Of a stretch of 64,000 bases of DNA, positions 51,836-60,884 are shown one piece after another. The position numbers were made by a program, and so were the translations under genes. Origin of the DNA: Nocardia sp. XZ_19_385 (GTDB taxonomy: Bacteria; Actinomycetota; Actinomycetes; Mycobacteriales; Mycobacteriaceae); assembly GCF_015355755.1 (NCBI RefSeq), contig NZ_JACVEE010000002.1:124001-188000 (forward strand). Direction: 5' to 3'. How positions within the stretch are numbered: the first letter of the stretch is position 1; every line of letters begins with the position of its first letter. The notes under the pieces were generated by a model that had not been told where the DNA came from, did no database searches, and saw nothing but the letters and a program-made list of their open reading frames with translations.

Positions 51836-53473
51836 CTAGCGGTGGTCCCGGTACCAGCCGATCAGTGCGTCGGTGGAGGAATCACCCTGGGAGGCAGGCT
51901 CATCCGCCGAGGTGAGCAGCGGCCCCAGCGCAAGGGCCTGCTGCTTGCCGAGTTCCACGCCCCACTGGTCGAAGCTGTCGATGCCCCAGATGGTGCCTTC
52001 GACGAAGACCTGGTGCTCGTAGAGGGCGATGAGCTGGCCCACCACCGACGGGGTGAGCTGCGGCGCGAGGATGGTGGTGCTGGGCCGGTTGCCCGGCATC
52101 ACCTTGTGCGGCACCACGTCCGGGCCGGTGCCCTCGGCGGCGATCTCTTCGGCGGTCTTGCCGAAGGCGAGCACCTTGGTCTGGGCGAACAGGTTGCTCA
52201 TCAGGATGTCGTGCATGCTGCCGGTGCCGTCGCGGGTGGGCAGATCGTCGGTGGGGCGGGCGAACCCGATGAAGTCGGCCGGGATCAGCCGGGTGCCCTG
52301 GTGCAGCAGCTGGTAGAAGGCGTGCTGGCCGTTGGTGCCCGGTTCGCCCCAGAAGATCTCGCCGGTGGAGGTGGTGACGGGGGTGCCGTCGGCGCGCACC
52401 GACTTGCCGTTGGATTCCATGGTGAGCTGCTGCAGGTAGGCCGGGAAGCGGGCCAGGTCGTTCGAATACGGCAGCACCGCACGCGATTCCGCGCCGAAGA
52501 AGTTCGAGTACCAGACACCGAGCAGGCCCAGCAGCACCGGCGCGTTCCGCTCCAGCGGCGCGGTCGCGAAATGCTCGTCCACCGCGTGCATTCCGGCCAG
52601 GAACTCGGCGAAGCGTTCCTTGCCGATGGTGGCCATGACCGAGAGGCCGATCGCGGAATCGACCGAGTAGCGGCCGCCGACCCAGTCCCAGAAGCCGAAC
52701 ATGTTGGCGGTGTCGATGCCGAATTCCGCGACCCGTTCGGCGTTGGTGGAGACCGCGACGAAGTGTTTGGCGACCGCGTCCTCGCCGTGCGCGGCCACCA
52801 GCCAGCGCCGGGCGGCGGTCGCGTTGGTCAGCGTCTCCAGCGTCGAAAACGTCTTGGAGGCAACGATGAACAGGGTTTTCGCCGGGTCCAGGCCGTTGAG
52901 CTTGGCGACCAGGTCGGCGGGGTCGACATTCGAGACGAACCGGGCGTCGATGCCGGCGTCGGCGTAGTGCCGCAGCGCCTTGTGCACCATGTCCGGCCCG
53001 AGGTCCGAGCCGCCGATGCCGATGTTCACGACGGTGGAGATGCGCTCACCGGTCGCGCCGCGCCACTCGCCGGAACGCAGCGCATCGGTGAATTCGCCCA
53101 TGCGGCGCAGGACTTCGTGCACCTCGGCGTCCGCGTCGGCGCCGTCGATGGTCACCGGCGCGCCCGCGGGCAGCCGCAGCGCGACGTGTCCGACGGCGCG
53201 GTCCTCGGAGGTGTTGATGTGCTCGCCGTGATACATCGCGTCGCGGCGCTGCGCGACACCGGCTTCGGCGGCCAATTGCACCAGCAGGTGCAGGGTTTCC
53301 CGGGTGATCCGGTGCTTGCTGTAGTCGATGTGCAGGTCGCCGACCTCGACGGTCAGCTCACGGCCGCGCGCCGGGTCGTCGGCGAAGAGCTCCCTGAGGT
53401 GTCGCTCGGCGACAGCGTCGTAGTGATCGTGCAGTTTCCGCCAGGCCGCCGATGCGGTGATGTCGCTGCTCAC
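51836..53473 (-). CDS. pgi: Glucose-6-phosphate isomerase
   Basis: 545 residues from GTG 53473. Motifs: [81 protein letters not shown] (catalytic Glu and His) and the terminal [12 protein letters not shown]. Interconverts glucose-6-P and fructose-6-P in glycolysis/gluconeogenesis. Longer in-frame upstream sequence antiparallel to the aldehyde dehydrogenase promoter is not coding. Confidence 0.98.
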   Translation of the reverse strand: MSSDITASAAWRKLHDHYDAVAERHLRELFADDPARGRELTVEVGDLHIDYSKHRITRETLHLLVQLAAEAGVAQRRDAMYHGEHINTSEDRAVGHVALRLPAGAPVTIDGADADAEVHEVLRRMGEFTDALRSGEWRGATGERISTVVNIGIGGSDLGPDMVHKALRHYADAGIDARFVSNVDPADLVAKLNGLDPAKTLFIVASKTFSTLETLTNATAARRWLVAAHGEDAVAKHFVAVSTNAERVAEFGIDTANMFGFWDWVGGRYSVDSAIGLSVMATIGKERFAEFLAGMHAVDEHFATAPLERNAPVLLGLLGVWYSNFFGAESRAVLPYSNDLARFPAYLQQLTMESNGKSVRADGTPVTTSTGEIFWGEPGTNGQHAFYQLLHQGTRLIPADFIGFARPTDDLPTRDGTGSMHDILMSNLFAQTKVLAFGKTAEEIAAEGTGPDVVPHKVMPGNRPSTTILAPQLTPSVVGQLIALYEHQVFVEGTIWGIDSFDQWGVELGKQQALALGPLLTSADEPASQGDSSTDALIGWYRDHR

Positions 53474-53606
53474 GTATGCCGAGGTTACTGGCAGCCGCAC
53501 GGTCGCGCACGAGAACCACCCCCGCGACGGCCCGGGGATGTGCTGCGGCACAATCCGCGTCGGTTTCGACGGCTCCAGGAAGCCGCCGCCGCCTAGGCTG
53601 GGGCGC

Positions 53607-55061
53607 ATGGTATCGAAGAGCGAACTTCTGCAATCCGTACCGACGCAGCTGTGGATCGGCGGCCCCGTCGATGCCACCGGCGGGGGCACCTTCGAGGTGC
53701 ACGATCCGGCCACCGGGGACGTGCTGACCCGGGTCGCCGACGGCACCCCGGAGGACGCGGTGCGCGCCCTCGACGCGGCCGCCGCCGCGCAGGCCGACTG
53801 GGCCGCGACCCCGGCCCGGGAGCGCGGCGAGATCCTGCGCGCCGTCTTCGAGCAGCTCACCGCCCGGGCCGAGGAATTCGCGCTGCTGATGACCTTGGAA
53901 ATGGGCAAGGCGCTGCCCGAGAGCCGCAACGAGGTGCGCTACGGCGCGGAGTTCTTCCGGTGGTTCGCCGAGGAGGCGGTGCGGGTGCACGGGCGCTTCC
54001 TGCACGCCCCGTCCGGCACCGGCCGGATCATGGTGCACAAGCAGCCGGTCGGGCCGTGCCTGGCCATCACGCCGTGGAACTTCCCGCTGGCCATGGGCAC
54101 CCGCAAGATCGGGCCCGCGCTGGCGGCCGGTTGCACCATGATCGTCAAGCCCGCCTCGGCGACGCCGCTGACGATGCTGGCGCTGGCCAAGCTCTGCAGC
54201 GAGGCCGGACTGCCGGACGGTGTGCTGTCGGTGGTCACCACCAGCCGTTCCAGTGCCGTCACGCAGCCGCTGCTCGACGATCCGCGCCTGCGCAAGCTCA
54301 CCTTCACCGGGTCTACCGAAGTCGGTAAGAAGCTCGTACAGCAGGCCGCGAACGGGTTGCTGCGTACCTCTATGGAACTCGGCGGCAACGCGCCGTTCGT
54401 GGTGTTCGACGATGCCGACATCGACGCGGCCGTGCAGGGCGCGATGCTGGCCAAGCTGCGCAACGGCGGCGAGGCGTGCACCGCGGCCAACCGCTTCCAC
54501 GTCCAGAACGGCGTGCTCGAGGAATTCACCACCAAGCTGGTGGCGGCGATGTCGAGCGAGGTGCGGCTGGGCCCCGGCAGCGACCCGCAGACCACCCTCG
54601 GCCCGCTGATCAACGAGGAGCAGCTGAACACGGTCACCGAACTCGTCGAGGACGCCGTCTCGGCGGGCGCCCAGGTCCGCCTCGGCGGCAAGGCCCCGGG
54701 CGGCCCGGGCTGGTTCTACCCGGCCACCATCCTCACCGAGGTCCCCGCGCACGCCCGCATCCTGCGCGAGGAGGTCTTCGGCCCCGTCGCCCCGATCATC
54801 GGTTTCGACACCGAACGCGAGGGCCTCGACGCCGCCAACGACACCGAATTCGGCCTGGTCTCTTACGTTTACACCCGCGACTTGGACCGCGCCCTGCGCA
54901 TCGCGGAGGGCTTGGAGTCCGGCATGGTCGGCGTCAACCGCGGCGTCATCTCCGACCCCGCCGCCCCCTTCGGCGGTGTCAAGGCCTCCGGCTTCGGCCG
55001 CGAGGGCGGTACCGAGGGCATCGAGGAGTACCTCTCGACGAAGTACATCGCCCTGACCTGA
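53607..55061 (+). CDS. gabD: Succinate-semialdehyde dehydrogenase-type aldehyde dehydrogenase
   Basis: 484 residues. [20 protein letters not shown] (Asn158 oxyanion hole), [10 protein letters not shown] (Lys181), [23 protein letters not shown] (Glu257) and [11 protein letters not shown] (Cys291) give the complete active site of the NAD(P)-dependent succinate-semialdehyde dehydrogenase clade. It would feed succinate to the TCA cycle. Divergent from pgi; strong terminator follows. Confidence 0.9.
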   Translation: MVSKSELLQSVPTQLWIGGPVDATGGGTFEVHDPATGDVLTRVADGTPEDAVRALDAAAAAQADWAATPARERGEILRAVFEQLTARAEEFALLMTLEMGKALPESRNEVRYGAEFFRWFAEEAVRVHGRFLHAPSGTGRIMVHKQPVGPCLAITPWNFPLAMGTRKIGPALAAGCTMIVKPASATPLTMLALAKLCSEAGLPDGVLSVVTTSRSSAVTQPLLDDPRLRKLTFTGSTEVGKKLVQQAANGLLRTSMELGGNAPFVVFDDADIDAAVQGAMLAKLRNGGEACTAANRFHVQNGVLEEFTTKLVAAMSSEVRLGPGSDPQTTLGPLINEEQLNTVTELVEDAVSAGAQVRLGGKAPGGPGWFYPATILTEVPAHARILREEVFGPVAPIIGFDTEREGLDAANDTEFGLVSYVYTRDLDRALRIAEGLESGMVGVNRGVISDPAAPFGGVKASGFGREGGTEGIEEYLSTKYIALT

Positions 55062-55073
55062 GAACGAAAACGA

Positions 55074-55104
55074 CCGCCCCGGGGTGCATGAACACCCGGG
55101 GCGG
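55074..55104 (+). terminator. Terminator after the aldehyde dehydrogenase gene
   Basis: CCGCCCCGGGGTG pairs with CACCCGGGGCGG with one bulged base; it starts 12 bases after the stop. Confidence 0.75.
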
Positions 55105-55170
55105 CCTTGGGAAACGGTCGTCCTGCAGACACCGCGAAGTTTCGAGGCCTGGTGGCCTAAGGGGTAGTGC

Positions 55171-55467
55171 TCAGTGGCCGAGGCGGCCGCGGCCGAGGCG
55201 CAGCAGCAGCATGGCGAGGGTGTGGCCTTCCTGGCCGAGCTCGCTGAAGCGTTCCAGCACCTTCATTTCGCGGCTGTGCACCAGTCGCGGGCCACCCGAG
55301 GCCATCCGAGTGCGGCCGATGATGCGCGAGACTTCGGTACGGCGCTTGATGGCAGCCAGGATCTCGGCATCGAGCTGGTCGATCTCCTTGCGGAGCTTAT
55401 CGATCTCAGCCTCGGTCTGCGGCAGCGCCGCATCGGAGCCGTGCGTCGTGGCAGGGGTGCTCATCAT
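55171..55467 (-). CDS. AroQ-type chorismate mutase
   Basis: 98 residues, all-helical AroQ: EIDKLRKEIDQLDAEILAAI, KRRTEVSRIIGRTRMASGG and RLVHSREMKVLERFSELGQE, with the catalytic Arg/Lys residues. It converts chorismate to prephenate for Phe/Tyr synthesis. The sequence ends LLLRLGRGRLGH, like the M. tuberculosis intracellular enzyme Rv0948c, whose C-terminal residues mediate activation by DAHP synthase. AGGAG precedes tandem ATGs at 55467 and 55464. Confidence 0.93.
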   Translation of the reverse strand: MMSTPATTHGSDAALPQTEAEIDKLRKEIDQLDAEILAAIKRRTEVSRIIGRTRMASGGPRLVHSREMKVLERFSELGQEGHTLAMLLLRLGRGRLGH

Positions 55468-55775
55468 TCATCTCCTCGTGTCAGAACATGGATCGGCTGG
55501 CGCGCGCGGGCTGTTACCGTCCGCTCCGGTTCTTTCACCCGTGATTAGACCTTACGGTCTTCCATCGTCCCCCCGGAAAGTGCGCTCAGCTACTCGAATC
55601 GCGTCCGGCGGCGATACCCGGCGGATAGCCGGTGCGGCAGGGACGCGGTACGCAGATCATGTCGCCAGTCTGCCACGGGTCAGATGCAATGCAAAACACT
55701 TCTATTTGCGAATCTGACCTCGGAGACGACCGGGGCTTCTGCCTTGTCGGTGCCCGCCGGTAGCGTGGATGGGCA
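55468..55775. other. Divergent intergenic region before uvrD1
   Basis: 308 bases between chorismate mutase and uvrD1. The main structure is the inverted repeat at 55678-55719; a short hairpin GACC-TTAC-GGTC lies at about 55546-55557. No LexA box (TCGAAC-N4-GTTCG) is seen. Confidence 0.5.
55678..55719. promoter_or_regulatory. Inverted repeat upstream of uvrD1
   Basis: GGTCAGAT (55678-55685) and ATCTGACC (55712-55719) are exact reverse complements, with additional inner pairing GCAAA/TTTGC. It lies 57 bases before the uvrD1 start. It may be an operator or a leader/terminator stem. Confidence 0.45.
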
Positions 55776-58433
55776 ATGGACATCACGGTGGCTCCTCAGA
55801 CTCAGGCCGGACGGAACCGGCACTCCGACGCTCCCCCGAACGCGCAGGTCGATACCGGTCCTACCGGGGCCGCGGGCCCGGGCGCGCCGGGTTCGCTCGC
55901 CGCGCAAGCGCAGCGCCGGGCCGACGAGCAGGAGCAGCGCCGAGTCGAGCGGGAACAGCGCCGCACCGAGGAGGCCGAAGGCCTGCTGGAAGGTCTCAAT
56001 CCGCAGCAGCGCGCCGCGGTGGTGCACACCGGTGCGCCACTGCTGATCGTGGCGGGCGCGGGCTCCGGGAAGACTGCCGTCCTCACCCGGCGCATCGCCT
56101 ATCTGCTCGGCGCGCGGGGCGCCACCCCCGGCCAGATCCTGGCCATCACCTTCACCAACAAGGCCGCCGCGGAGATGCGCGAGCGGGTCATCGGTCTGGT
56201 CGGTCCGCGCGCCAACAACATGTGGGTGTCGACATTCCATTCCAGTTGTGTGCGCATCCTGCGGATGCAGGCCGCGCTGCTGCCCGGCTTGAATTCGAAT
56301 TTCTCCATTTACGACGCCGATGATTCGCGGCGGTTGCTCACCATGATCAGCCGCGACTTCGACATCGACACGAAGAAATACTCGGCGCGACTGCTCGCCA
56401 CCGCCATTTCCAACTTGAAGAACGAACTGATCGATCCGGCGCAGGCCGGCGCCGACGCGGAAACCGACGACAGCGGAGAATTGCCGCGTCTGGTGGCGCG
56501 GGTCTACACCGAATATCAGCGCCGGCTGCGCGCGGCGAACGCGCTCGACTTCGACGACCTGATCGGCGAGACGGTCGCGCTGCTGCAGAAACATCCGCAG
56601 GTCGCCGAGTACTACCGGCGCCGGTTCCGCCATGTGCTGGTCGATGAGTACCAGGACACCAACCACGCGCAGTACGTGCTGGTGCGCGAGCTGGTCGGCC
56701 ACCACCGCCGTCCGGAACTCGACGATATCGACGCGGGCGCGGCGGCCGCCGACCCGGATTTCGAGCCGGTGCGCCGCGACGACGCGGTACCGCCCAGCGA
56801 ACTGTGCGTCGTCGGTGACGCGGACCAGTCCATCTATGCCTTCCGCGGCGCCACCATCCGCAATATCGAGGAATTCGAACGCGACTTCCCCGATGCGGAA
56901 ACCATTCTGCTGGAACAGAACTACCGCTCCACCCAGCACATCCTGTCGGCCGCCAACGCGGTCATCTCGCGCAACGAGAACCGGCGCGACAAGAAGCTGT
57001 GGACCGATTCCGGCGAGGGCGATCTGATCGTCGGCTACGTCGCCGACAACGAACACGACGAGGCCTCGTTCGTGGCCCGAGAAATCGACCGCCTGGTGGA
57101 CCAGGGCGACGCGAACTACAGCGATGTGGCGGTGTTCTACCGCACCAACAACAATTCGCGGGCGCTGGAAGAGATCTTCATCCGGATGGGCCTGCCGTAC
57201 AAGGTGGTCGGCGGCGTCCGGTTCTACGAGCGCAAAGAGGTCCGCGACATCGTCGCCTATCTGCGCGTGCTGGAGAACCCGGACGACGCGGTGAGTTTGC
57301 GCCGCATCCTGAACACCCCGCGGCGCGGCATCGGCGACCGCGCCGAAGCCTGTGTGGCGGTGCACGCCGAGCAGCGCGACATCGGATTCGCCGCGGCCTT
57401 GCGTGATGCAGCCGACGGCAAGGTGGCGCTGCTGAACACCCGGGCGCAGCGGGCCATCGCCGGGTTCGTGGAGCTGCTGGCGGAGATCCGGGCCGCGGGC
57501 GTGCAGGCGGATTCGGACTTCCCGGATGTGGGCAATGTGGTCGAAGCGGTGCTGGATCGCACCGGGTACCGCGCCGAGCTGGAAGCCTCCGACGATCCGC
57601 AGGACGGTGCGCGGCTCGACAACCTGAACGAATTGGTGTCCGTAGCGCGGGAATTCAGCTCCGAGGCGCACAACAACGCCGAGGCCGCCCGTGCCGAGGG
57701 CATGCTGCCCGAGGCCGGCGAGGGGGAACCGGAGCCGGGTTCGCTGGCCGCGTTCCTGGAGCGGGTCTCGCTCGTCGCCGATACCGATCAGATCCCCGAC
57801 GAGGGCACCGGCGTGGTCACCATGATGACCCTGCACACCGCCAAAGGCCTCGAATTCCCTGTCGTTTTCGTGACCGGCTGGGAGGACGGACAGTTCCCGC
57901 ACATGCGCGCGCTCGGTGATCCCGCCGAGCTCGCGGAGGAACGCCGCCTCGCCTACGTCGGCATCACCCGCGCCCGGCAGCGCCTGTACCTGAGCCGCGC
58001 GATCATCCGCTCGGCCTGGGGTCAGCCCTCGCAGAATCCGGAATCCCGCTTCCTGCAGGAGATCCCGGGCCACCTGATGGATTGGCGGCGGCTGGAACCC
58101 GCGCCCTCACCGTCCACCCGTGGTTTCCGCCGCCGCGGCGACGACGACGGCCTGGAACGGGACTGGACTCGCGGCGACGGCTGGTCGCCGGATACCAACC
58201 GTCCGGGCGTCCAGAGCCGAGGCCCCCGCCGCCCGGCTCCCGGTGGCGGCTCCCCGCGCGGCAACAAGAATCTTGTTCTCGCCGTGGGCGATCGGGTCAC
58301 CCACGACAAGTACGGCCTGGGCCGGGTCGTGTCCGCCGACGGTGCCGGGCCCCTGGCGACTGTCCTCATCGACTTCGGTGAGGCGGGCAAGGTCCGCCTC
58401 ATTCCGCAGCACAGCCCGCTGGAGAAGCTCTGA
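55776..58433 (+). CDS. uvrD1: UvrD/PcrA-family SF1 DNA helicase UvrD1
   Basis: 885 residues. Motif Q and Walker A: LNPQQRAAVVHTGAPLL then GAGSGKT (94-100); TFTNKAAAEMRERV (Ia); LVDEYQDTNHAQY (II); VGDADQSIYAFRGA (III); LEQNYRST (IV); VTMMTLHTAKGLEFPVVFV (V) and YVGITRARQRLYL (VI). A C-terminal Tudor-like domain (about 825-885; GDRVTHDKYGLGRVV) fits PcrA/UvrD1, where it binds RNA polymerase or Ku. The first 75 residues are an extra charged extension. It acts in nucleotide-excision repair and replication restart. Confidence 0.97.
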   Translation: MDITVAPQTQAGRNRHSDAPPNAQVDTGPTGAAGPGAPGSLAAQAQRRADEQEQRRVEREQRRTEEAEGLLEGLNPQQRAAVVHTGAPLLIVAGAGSGKTAVLTRRIAYLLGARGATPGQILAITFTNKAAAEMRERVIGLVGPRANNMWVSTFHSSCVRILRMQAALLPGLNSNFSIYDADDSRRLLTMISRDFDIDTKKYSARLLATAISNLKNELIDPAQAGADAETDDSGELPRLVARVYTEYQRRLRAANALDFDDLIGETVALLQKHPQVAEYYRRRFRHVLVDEYQDTNHAQYVLVRELVGHHRRPELDDIDAGAAAADPDFEPVRRDDAVPPSELCVVGDADQSIYAFRGATIRNIEEFERDFPDAETILLEQNYRSTQHILSAANAVISRNENRRDKKLWTDSGEGDLIVGYVADNEHDEASFVAREIDRLVDQGDANYSDVAVFYRTNNNSRALEEIFIRMGLPYKVVGGVRFYERKEVRDIVAYLRVLENPDDAVSLRRILNTPRRGIGDRAEACVAVHAEQRDIGFAAALRDAADGKVALLNTRAQRAIAGFVELLAEIRAAGVQADSDFPDVGNVVEAVLDRTGYRAELEASDDPQDGARLDNLNELVSVAREFSSEAHNNAEAARAEGMLPEAGEGEPEPGSLAAFLERVSLVADTDQIPDEGTGVVTMMTLHTAKGLEFPVVFVTGWEDGQFPHMRALGDPAELAEERRLAYVGITRARQRLYLSRAIIRSAWGQPSQNPESRFLQEIPGHLMDWRRLEPAPSPSTRGFRRRGDDDGLERDWTRGDGWSPDTNRPGVQSRGPRRPAPGGGSPRGNKNLVLAVGDRVTHDKYGLGRVVSADGAGPLATVLIDFGEAGKVRLIPQHSPLEKL

Positions 58434-58457
58434 ACCGTCGCGGCAGGTGGGATCTGC

Positions 58458-59837
58458 TCAGCGCGGCAAGAGGTCCGTCAATGCCTCGTCGAGGGTTGGG
58501 AACTTGTAGGTGAAGCCTGCCTCGCGGAGAACCTGTGAGGTGGCGTGGCGGCCGGTCAGTCCGAGGGCTGCGTCGCTACGCAGCAGGACCGCGCCGAGGG
58601 CGAGCACGGCGGCCGGGGTGGGTGGGGCCGGTGGGCGGTGCAGTTGCCTGCGCAGGGTGGCCATCAGGTCGCGGTTGCGGACCGGGAAATCGGTGGCGGC
58701 GACCAGGATTCCGTTCGGGAGGGTGAGGTCCGGGTCGAGGCCGATGGTGGCGCGGACGATGGTCAGCCAGTCTTCGACGTGGATCCAGCTGAACCATTGT
58801 TCGCCGCTGCCGACGCGGCCGCCGAGTCCGGCTCTGGTGAGTTGGGCGAGGCGTTTCAGGGCCGGGGCTTGGGGGTCGAGCACGATGGAGGTGCGCAAGA
58901 TGGTCCAGTGTTCGGCATTCGCGCCTTCGAAGGCCCGCTCCCACGGTTCGGCTACGCCCGTCATCTGTGGCAGGCCGACCGGCAGCGGAGTTGTTTCGGT
59001 GCAGCGGGTTTCGCCTGCGTCCGACCAGATTGCGGTGGTGCTGGCCTGGAGCCAGTAGTCGATCCCTTTCGGGAGGGTCGCCACGGCGGCCACCAGGGCT
59101 GCGGTGGAATCGACTCGGCTGCTGCGGAGTTCGGCGATATTGCGCTCGGTCGGACGACAGTCGACGAGCTTGCCCGCGAGGTTGATCAGGGCCGTGGGGC
59201 CCGGATTGCGCAGTGCGGCAACCCAATCACCGAGTGTGCGACCGTCCCACTCCACTTGCTCGAACGGCAGTCCGGCGTCACGCCGACGGGTAAGGATGAC
59301 CGCGCGATGGCCCCGGCAGGTCAGGTCGGCGGCGATCTGCTTGCCCAATGCGCCGGTGCCACCGGCGATTACGGTGGTCAGCCCGCTTTCCGCGGGCGCG
59401 AGACCGGCCAGCTGCGCCAAGCGGGCGAAGCACACCCGCGCGTCGCGCTCCAGCAAGGTACCGACTACCGCCCGAGCTGCCAGTGCGGAGGGGCCACTGA
59501 AGGTCAGCTCCTGCGCGATTTCGGCACCGCCGTCGCAGGGGATCACCGTCCAGGTGATCCGCATCGTCCCAACGGGTTCCGGCTGCTCCAGGGTCAACGA
59601 CCGGCCCGGTGTCACGGCGGTGATCGTGAACGGCTTCGCGAACCGCCCGTGGACCAGCTCGTTGGCCCGTCCGCGCGGCAGGTAAGCGCCCGTGGTTCCG
59701 ACCGCGACCGGTCCGTCCAGTCGGACCGAAACGACACCCGGATTCCACTCCGGCCAACGTCCGAGCTCCCCCACCACGTCCCATACGGCCTCGGTCGGCA
59801 GGGCGATGAACTGCGTGTACGTCGTTGTACTAGCCAT
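58458..59837 (-). CDS. SRPBCC domain fused to TIGR01777-type SDR epimerase
   Basis: 459 residues. Residues 1-150 are an SRPBCC (START-like) domain (ALPTEAVWDVVGELGRWPEW); residues 155-459 are an SDR39U1/TIGR01777 NAD-dependent epimerase domain with VIAGGTGALGKQIAADLTCR, LINLAGKLVDCRPTE and FSWIHVEDW. Such fusions are common in actinobacteria, but the usual TIGR01777 glycine motif GxTGxIG is GGTGALG here. Role unknown. It is downstream of and convergent with uvrD1. Confidence 0.85.
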   Translation of the reverse strand: MASTTTYTQFIALPTEAVWDVVGELGRWPEWNPGVVSVRLDGPVAVGTTGAYLPRGRANELVHGRFAKPFTITAVTPGRSLTLEQPEPVGTMRITWTVIPCDGGAEIAQELTFSGPSALAARAVVGTLLERDARVCFARLAQLAGLAPAESGLTTVIAGGTGALGKQIAADLTCRGHRAVILTRRRDAGLPFEQVEWDGRTLGDWVAALRNPGPTALINLAGKLVDCRPTERNIAELRSSRVDSTAALVAAVATLPKGIDYWLQASTTAIWSDAGETRCTETTPLPVGLPQMTGVAEPWERAFEGANAEHWTILRTSIVLDPQAPALKRLAQLTRAGLGGRVGSGEQWFSWIHVEDWLTIVRATIGLDPDLTLPNGILVAATDFPVRNRDLMATLRRQLHRPPAPPTPAAVLALGAVLLRSDAALGLTGRHATSQVLREAGFTYKFPTLDEALTDLLPR

Positions 59838-59918
59838 AACCCGACGGTAGACCGCTAGGGCACGACCAGCGTGGAAACCGTGCGCCGGATCACCGGGTGC
59901 GCTGGATCACGGGCGGGC

Positions 59919-60719
59919 TCAGTCACGTTCCGGCCCGAGTCCGATGCCGCGGGTGGCCAGCCACGGAAGCGGGTCGATGCGCTCGGTGCCGTGCAGCCAG
60001 ACCTCGAAATGGCAGTGCGGGCCCGTGGATTCGCCGCGATTGCCGACCGTCGCGATTTCGTCGCCCGCGACGACTTGCTGGCCGACGGTGACCAGCGCGG
60101 TATTGATGTGGCCGTAGACGGTGACCGTGCCGTCGTCGCCGAGCACCCGGACCCACATGCCGAAGCCGTCCGCCGGGCCCGCGCTGATGACGGTGCCGTC
60201 CTCGACCGCGAAGATGGGCGTGCCGATGGGGGCGGCCACGTCGACGCCGGCGTGCAGCACGCCCCAGCGCTGGCCGTAGCCGGAGGAGAAGACGCCGGTG
60301 GTGAACTTCGTGAACAGCGGACGCAGGGCGGCGTCGTGTTCGGCCCGCAGATGCTCGGCGAATTTCTCACCGTTGTGCAGGACCTCGCTGAACTGGCCGA
60401 GCTCGGTCGGGGTCGCTTCGTCGAGCAGCTGCGGTTCGGCGCTGGGCTCGACCACACGGGGCTGACCCATTGCCTGGTATTGCACTGTGTCGGCGGGCTT
60501 TTCGAGGTCACGCCAGAGATGACCGGCCGAGACGACAGCGCCCGCCGCCATCGCGACGGCCACCGCCCGGCCGCGCAGCCCATGCGGTGGCGGCGGCATC
60601 CGATGGGCACCGCGCCTGCCCGAATACGGCTGGTAGCTGGAGGATCGCTCCCATTCGTCGAACCACTCCGGATGCGGGCCGTTGCCGCGGGTGCGCCGAC
60701 CTTTCCCGTGGCGGCTCAC
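59919..60719 (-). CDS. M23 family cell-wall metallopeptidase (copy B)
   Basis: 266 residues. A basic N-terminus, the block RRGAHRMPPPPHGLRGRAVA and a hydrophobic segment AVAMAAGAVVSAG parallel copy A; then a helical linker and M23 domain with VLHAGVDVAAPIGTPIF and GPHCHFEVWLHG (HxH). The end LPWLATRGIGLGPERD is nearly identical to that of copy A. It lacks copy A's long Trp/Asn/Asp region. It lies on the opposite strand to copy A and about 9 kb away, so the two are inverted repeats. Confidence 0.9.
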   Translation of the reverse strand: MSRHGKGRRTRGNGPHPEWFDEWERSSSYQPYSGRRGAHRMPPPPHGLRGRAVAVAMAAGAVVSAGHLWRDLEKPADTVQYQAMGQPRVVEPSAEPQLLDEATPTELGQFSEVLHNGEKFAEHLRAEHDAALRPLFTKFTTGVFSSGYGQRWGVLHAGVDVAAPIGTPIFAVEDGTVISAGPADGFGMWVRVLGDDGTVTVYGHINTALVTVGQQVVAGDEIATVGNRGESTGPHCHFEVWLHGTERIDPLPWLATRGIGLGPERD

Positions 60720-60884
60720 AACAGCGCTCCCACCCTGCCGACAGAATGTCCGAAATGCGAAGAATCCCCAGCTAATTCACCACTGTCCGCACACATCGAG
60801 CTCTGTCGTCCTCCGGGTCGCGACGGCTTGCCTAGGTCCTTAGCCAACCGAAGGTAACGAACTGATTGCCGCCCCGCAACTCAC

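Noticed and set aside
55468..55775. LexA/SOS box before uvrD1
   Set aside because: No sequence close to TCGAAC-N4-GTTCGA is present; only an unrelated inverted repeat is seen.
59919..60719. Copy B M23 peptidase as an inactive remnant
   Set aside because: Zinc ligands (HxGxD and HxH) and the full domain are intact; it is shorter only in the low-complexity N-terminal region.
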